A stretch of 7,807 bases of DNA from an uncultured Sutterella sp. (GTDB lineage: Bacteria > Pseudomonadota > Gammaproteobacteria > Burkholderiales > Burkholderiaceae_F): positions 1 to 7,807 of the forward strand of contig CAAFNI010000377.1 of the NCBI GenBank assembly GCA_900764215.1, in the 5' to 3' direction. Positions 5,818-7,807 of this stretch are shown here, piece after piece. How positions within the stretch are numbered: position 1 is the stretch's first letter; every line of letters begins with the position of its first letter. The notes beneath the pieces are model-generated. The model was given only the letters and a program-made list of their open reading frames with translations. It searched no databases and was not told the DNA's origin. Both the position numbers and the translations under genes were made by a program.

Positions 5818-6708
5818 TCATGCGGCCGGGCCGTCGTACAGGGCGTTCAAGGCCTCAAGGAAAACACGAACCGGAGCGACGACGGGCGCACCCCGCCTGC
5901 GTATGAGATAGGGCGCCGCATGAAGCGGCGGCGTCAAGGGCACGAAGCGCTGATTCTCCAACGGCCGGACGAGCCCCTCGAAGGTGAGCACGACGCCCGC
6001 GCCCGCCTCCATCAGCTGCCGGGCAGTGGTCACCAGGTTGTAGCTCGCCGCAATGTCGAGCTTGTCCGAGCCGAGTCCGTGCCAGCCTTCAAACACATGG
6101 TTCTCCCACATCTGGCTGCTGACGATCAGGCGGTGGCGCACCAGATCCCCGGCCGTCACGCCCGCCCTTGAGGCGAGCGGATGGTCATTGCGGACCAGCA
6201 CGCCCCATTTTTCCTCCCACGGCAGCCGCCTGTGAACATAGGGCGTCACGTTGAAGGGCTCGAACACCAGGCCGAGATCGCAAAGGCCAAGATCGACCCT
6301 GCGGGCCACCTCCTCGCCGTTGGCGCTGTGGACATGAAAACGGATGCCGGGATTGGCCTCGAGAACCCGCGTCATGACGGCGGCGATCTTGTCCATGTGT
6401 CCGGTCTCCCCCGCCGCCAGATGCACGTCGCCCGTGACGCCCTCCCCTTCCTCCGGTCTCGAGAGCTCCCGATGCGTCTGCTCAACCATCTCGAGGATTT
6501 CGCTGGCCCGCTTGAAAAGCGCCTCCCCTCTTGGCGTCATCGCCGCGCCGCGGGCGGACCGCACGAAGAGCGGCCCTCCGAGCTCGTCTTCGAGCGCCTT
6601 GATCGTGCGCGTGATGTTGGGTTGCGTGTGGTGAAGCGCCTGCGCCGCGCCCATGAAGCTCTTTTCGCGGGCAACGGCAAGAAAAAATCGAAGGGAGCGA
6701 AGGTCCAT
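5818..6708 (-). CDS. LysR-type transcriptional regulator
   Basis: This is a DNA-binding regulator of the LysR family, normally a tetramer that senses a small effector and controls a divergent neighbour and itself. It has 296 residues from ATG at 6708, the usual family length. Seen: a winged helix-turn-helix in residues 1-60 (LRSLRFFLAVAREKSFMGAA, then QPNITRTIKALEDELG), followed by a linker helix and an effector-binding domain from about residue 90 to the end. The ATG is chosen because homology starts at MDLRSLRFF and GGGG lies 5 nt upstream. An in-frame TTG at 6774 would add 22 uncharacteristic residues and run through the control region. It diverges from the hydrolase gene and converges on asd. 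The effector cannot be named. A link to the threonine locus is possible but not indicated. Confidence 0.94.
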   Translation of the reverse strand: MDLRSLRFFLAVAREKSFMGAAQALHHTQPNITRTIKALEDELGGPLFVRSARGAAMTPRGEALFKRASEILEMVEQTHRELSRPEEGEGVTGDVHLAAGETGHMDKIAAVMTRVLEANPGIRFHVHSANGEEVARRVDLGLCDLGLVFEPFNVTPYVHRRLPWEEKWGVLVRNDHPLASRAGVTAGDLVRHRLIVSSQMWENHVFEGWHGLGSDKLDIAASYNLVTTARQLMEAGAGVVLTFEGLVRPLENQRFVPLTPPLHAAPYLIRRRGAPVVAPVRVFLEALNALYDGPAA

Positions 6709-6731
6709 GTCAACCCCATGCCTATTTGTTA

Positions 6732-6744
6732 TGTCTAGATGACA
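6732..6744. promoter_or_regulatory. Candidate LysR box (T-N11-A dyad)
   Basis: TGTC-TAGAT-GACA is a 13-bp dyad with the T-N11-A form typical of LysR family binding sites. Outer matches TTA/ATAA extend it imperfectly, with one extra A on the right. It lies 11 bp upstream of the hydrolase -35 box, and just past the expected start point of the regulator's own transcript. Confidence 0.55.
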
Positions 6745-6755
6745 ATAATAAGTAT

Positions 6756-6784
6756 TTGAAATGCCTTTCAGCAACCTCTAGCAT
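6756..6784 (+). promoter_or_regulatory. Sigma-70-like promoter of the hydrolase gene
   Basis: TTGAAA (6756-6761, five of six matches) and TAGCAT (6779-6784, four of six) are separated by 17 bp. This predicts a start near 6791 and a leader of about 25 nt. A perfect dyad TGAAA-TGCC-TTTCA (6757-6770) overlaps the -35 box. Its centre is about 25 bp from the T-N11-A box, so it could be a second, activation-type contact for the LysR protein. Confidence 0.55.
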
Positions 6785-6805
6785 GCACTTGAAGATCATT
6801 TCCGC

Positions 6806-6811
6806 AAGGAG
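6806..6811 (+). promoter_or_regulatory. Ribosome binding site of the hydrolase gene
   Basis: AAGGAG lies 5 nt before ATG at 6817. It is the strongest Shine-Dalgarno match in the window and fixes the start directly ahead of the Tat signal. Confidence 0.8.
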
Positions 6812-6816
6812 TCGCC

Positions 6817-7807
6817 ATGAACCGACGCACATTCATTTCCGCCGCCTCCCTGACGCTTGCCGCGGGCGGCGCAACGGCCCGGGCGGCCGAAGCCCCCGCC
6901 GCGAACGCAGCTCTTTCCCTCACGGACGAATGGGACAAGGTATTTTCCGCCGATCCGACGGTAGCGCACCGCAAGGTCGTCTTCAAGAACCGCTTTGACA
7001 TCCTGCTCGCCGCGGATCTCTACAAGCCCGTCAACGCGCAGGGCAAGCTGCCCGCCATTGCCGTGAGCGGACCGTTCGGAGCCGTCAAGGAACAATCCTC
7101 CGGGCTGTACGCGCAGCGGCTCGCATCGGCGGGCTTTCTGACGATCGCATTCGATCCTTCCTTCACCGGCGAAAGCGCGGGCGAACCCCGCCACATCGCC
7201 GGTCCCGACTTGTGCACGGAAGACTTCAGCGCCGCCGTCGACTATCTTGTCACCAGCGACGAAGTTGACGCGCAGCGCGTAGGCATTCTCGGCATCTGCG
7301 GCTGGGGCGGCTTCGCGCTCAACGCGGCCGCCGTCGACACCCGGATCAAGGCGACCGTTGCCAGCACCATGTACGACATGAGCCGCGTCACGGCCAACGG
7401 CTACAACGACAGCGGCGACGATGCGGCCTCGCGCCGAAAGCTCCGCGAAGCGCTCAATGACCAACGCACCCGCGACTTCCGGGCCGGCACGTACGCGCGC
7501 ACCGTGATGAATCCCGAGCCCGCGCCCGACGCCCCGCAGTTCATGAAGGACTACTTCGACTACTACAAGCGCCCGAGAGGCTTCCACCCGAGATCCGTCA
7601 ATTCGGGCCTCGGTTGGAACGCGACCATGTCGCTTTCCTTCCTCAACGCGCCTCTTCTGGCCTACGCCGGCGAAATCGAATCGCCCGTGCTGATCGTGCA
7701 CGGCGAGCTGGCGCACTCGCGCTACTTCGGCGAAGACGCCTTCAAAAAGCTCAAGGGCGAGAACAAGGCGCTTCACATCGTGCCGGGGGCGAACCATGTC
7801 GACCTCT
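6817..7807 (+). CDS. Tat-exported alpha/beta hydrolase (cut by right edge)
   Basis: This is a secreted hydrolase with substrate unknown. The first 330 residues are present and the reading frame is still open at the edge. Seen: a twin-arginine signal, MNRRTFIS, then a short hydrophobic stretch and a probable cleavage site after ATARA (about residue 23), so it should be exported folded to the periplasm. The mature part has alpha/beta hydrolase features: LPAIAVSGPFG (78-88); the nucleophile elbow GICGWGG with Cys161; a C-terminal strand VLIVHGE with Glu297 as candidate acid; and NHVDL with His327. From memory, a related group including E. coli YcjY carries a similar GIC elbow and HGE-AHSRYF region. 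Esterase, lactonase or dienelactone hydrolase-like activity is possible. The divergent LysR gene probably controls it. Only a short C-terminal tail should be missing. Confidence 0.88.
   Translation, partial: MNRRTFISAASLTLAAGGATARAAEAPAANAALSLTDEWDKVFSADPTVAHRKVVFKNRFDILLAADLYKPVNAQGKLPAIAVSGPFGAVKEQSSGLYAQRLASAGFLTIAFDPSFTGESAGEPRHIAGPDLCTEDFSAAVDYLVTSDEVDAQRVGILGICGWGGFALNAAAVDTRIKATVASTMYDMSRVTANGYNDSGDDAASRRKLREALNDQRTRDFRAGTYARTVMNPEPAPDAPQFMKDYFDYYKRPRGFHPRSVNSGLGWNATMSLSFLNAPLLAYAGEIESPVLIVHGELAHSRYFGEDAFKKLKGENKALHIVPGANHVDL

Larger units (their letters stand above)
6709..6816. promoter_or_regulatory. Divergent control region of the LysR gene and hydrolase
   Basis: This 108-bp, A+T-rich gap carries overlapping promoter signals for both genes. 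For the minus strand, TTGCTG (complement at 6769-6774) lies 18 bp from TATTAT (complement at 6745-6750, five of six matches), a plausible promoter for the regulator. Two dyads fall between or on these elements, at 6732-6744 and 6757-6770. The arrangement fits autorepression of the regulator with control of the hydrolase. Confidence 0.6.

Noticed and set aside
6709..6774. Upstream TTG start for the LysR gene
   Set aside because: It would place 22 odd residues before the conserved N-terminus and run coding sequence through the promoter and dyads. ATG at 6708 fits the family.

Overview
The window is gene-dense, GC-rich bacterial DNA holding seven protein genes, two of them cut by the window edges. 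Strong G+C bias, well-spaced Shine-Dalgarno sites, a LysR-type regulator and a Tat-exported enzyme suggest a proteobacterium. A gut Burkholderiales of the Sutterella type is my guess from general resemblance only. No ribosomal RNA or other taxonomic marker is present, so this is weak.

Positions 1-5802 hold a complete aspartate-to-threonine pathway in two divergent arms. The left arm, on the minus strand, reads thrC (threonine synthase, 565-2043) then thrB (homoserine kinase, 550 running off the left edge). The right arm, on the plus strand, reads hom (homoserine dehydrogenase, 2265-3344), lysC (aspartokinase, 3348-4694) and asd (aspartate-semialdehyde dehydrogenase, 4710-5729). It closes with a strong intrinsic terminator at 5763-5802. 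Aspartokinase makes aspartyl phosphate, Asd reduces it to the semialdehyde, Hom reduces that to homoserine, ThrB phosphorylates homoserine and ThrC converts the product to threonine. The 221-bp gap between the arms (2044-2264) carries a TATGAT -10 box facing hom and two inverted repeats that share the same CATTCA spacer. It is the likely control region.

Positions 5818-7807 hold a second divergent pair. A LysR-type regulator on the minus strand (5818-6708) faces a Tat-signal alpha/beta hydrolase on the plus strand (6817 to the right edge). The 108-bp gap between them has a good sigma-70-like promoter for the hydrolase, a T-N11-A dyad and a second dyad on the -35 box. This layout fits a LysR regulator controlling its neighbour.

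Points of interest are a homoserine dehydrogenase lacking the usual C-terminal ACT domain, an enzyme set that to my eye resembles Firmicute/Clostridia versions, the paired CATTCA inverted repeats, and a hydrolase whose nucleophile elbow carries cysteine. I saw no CRISPR array, insertion sequence, phage gene, tRNA or rRNA, and no clearly undescribed multi-gene system. Most of the window is ordinary metabolism in a somewhat unusual arrangement.
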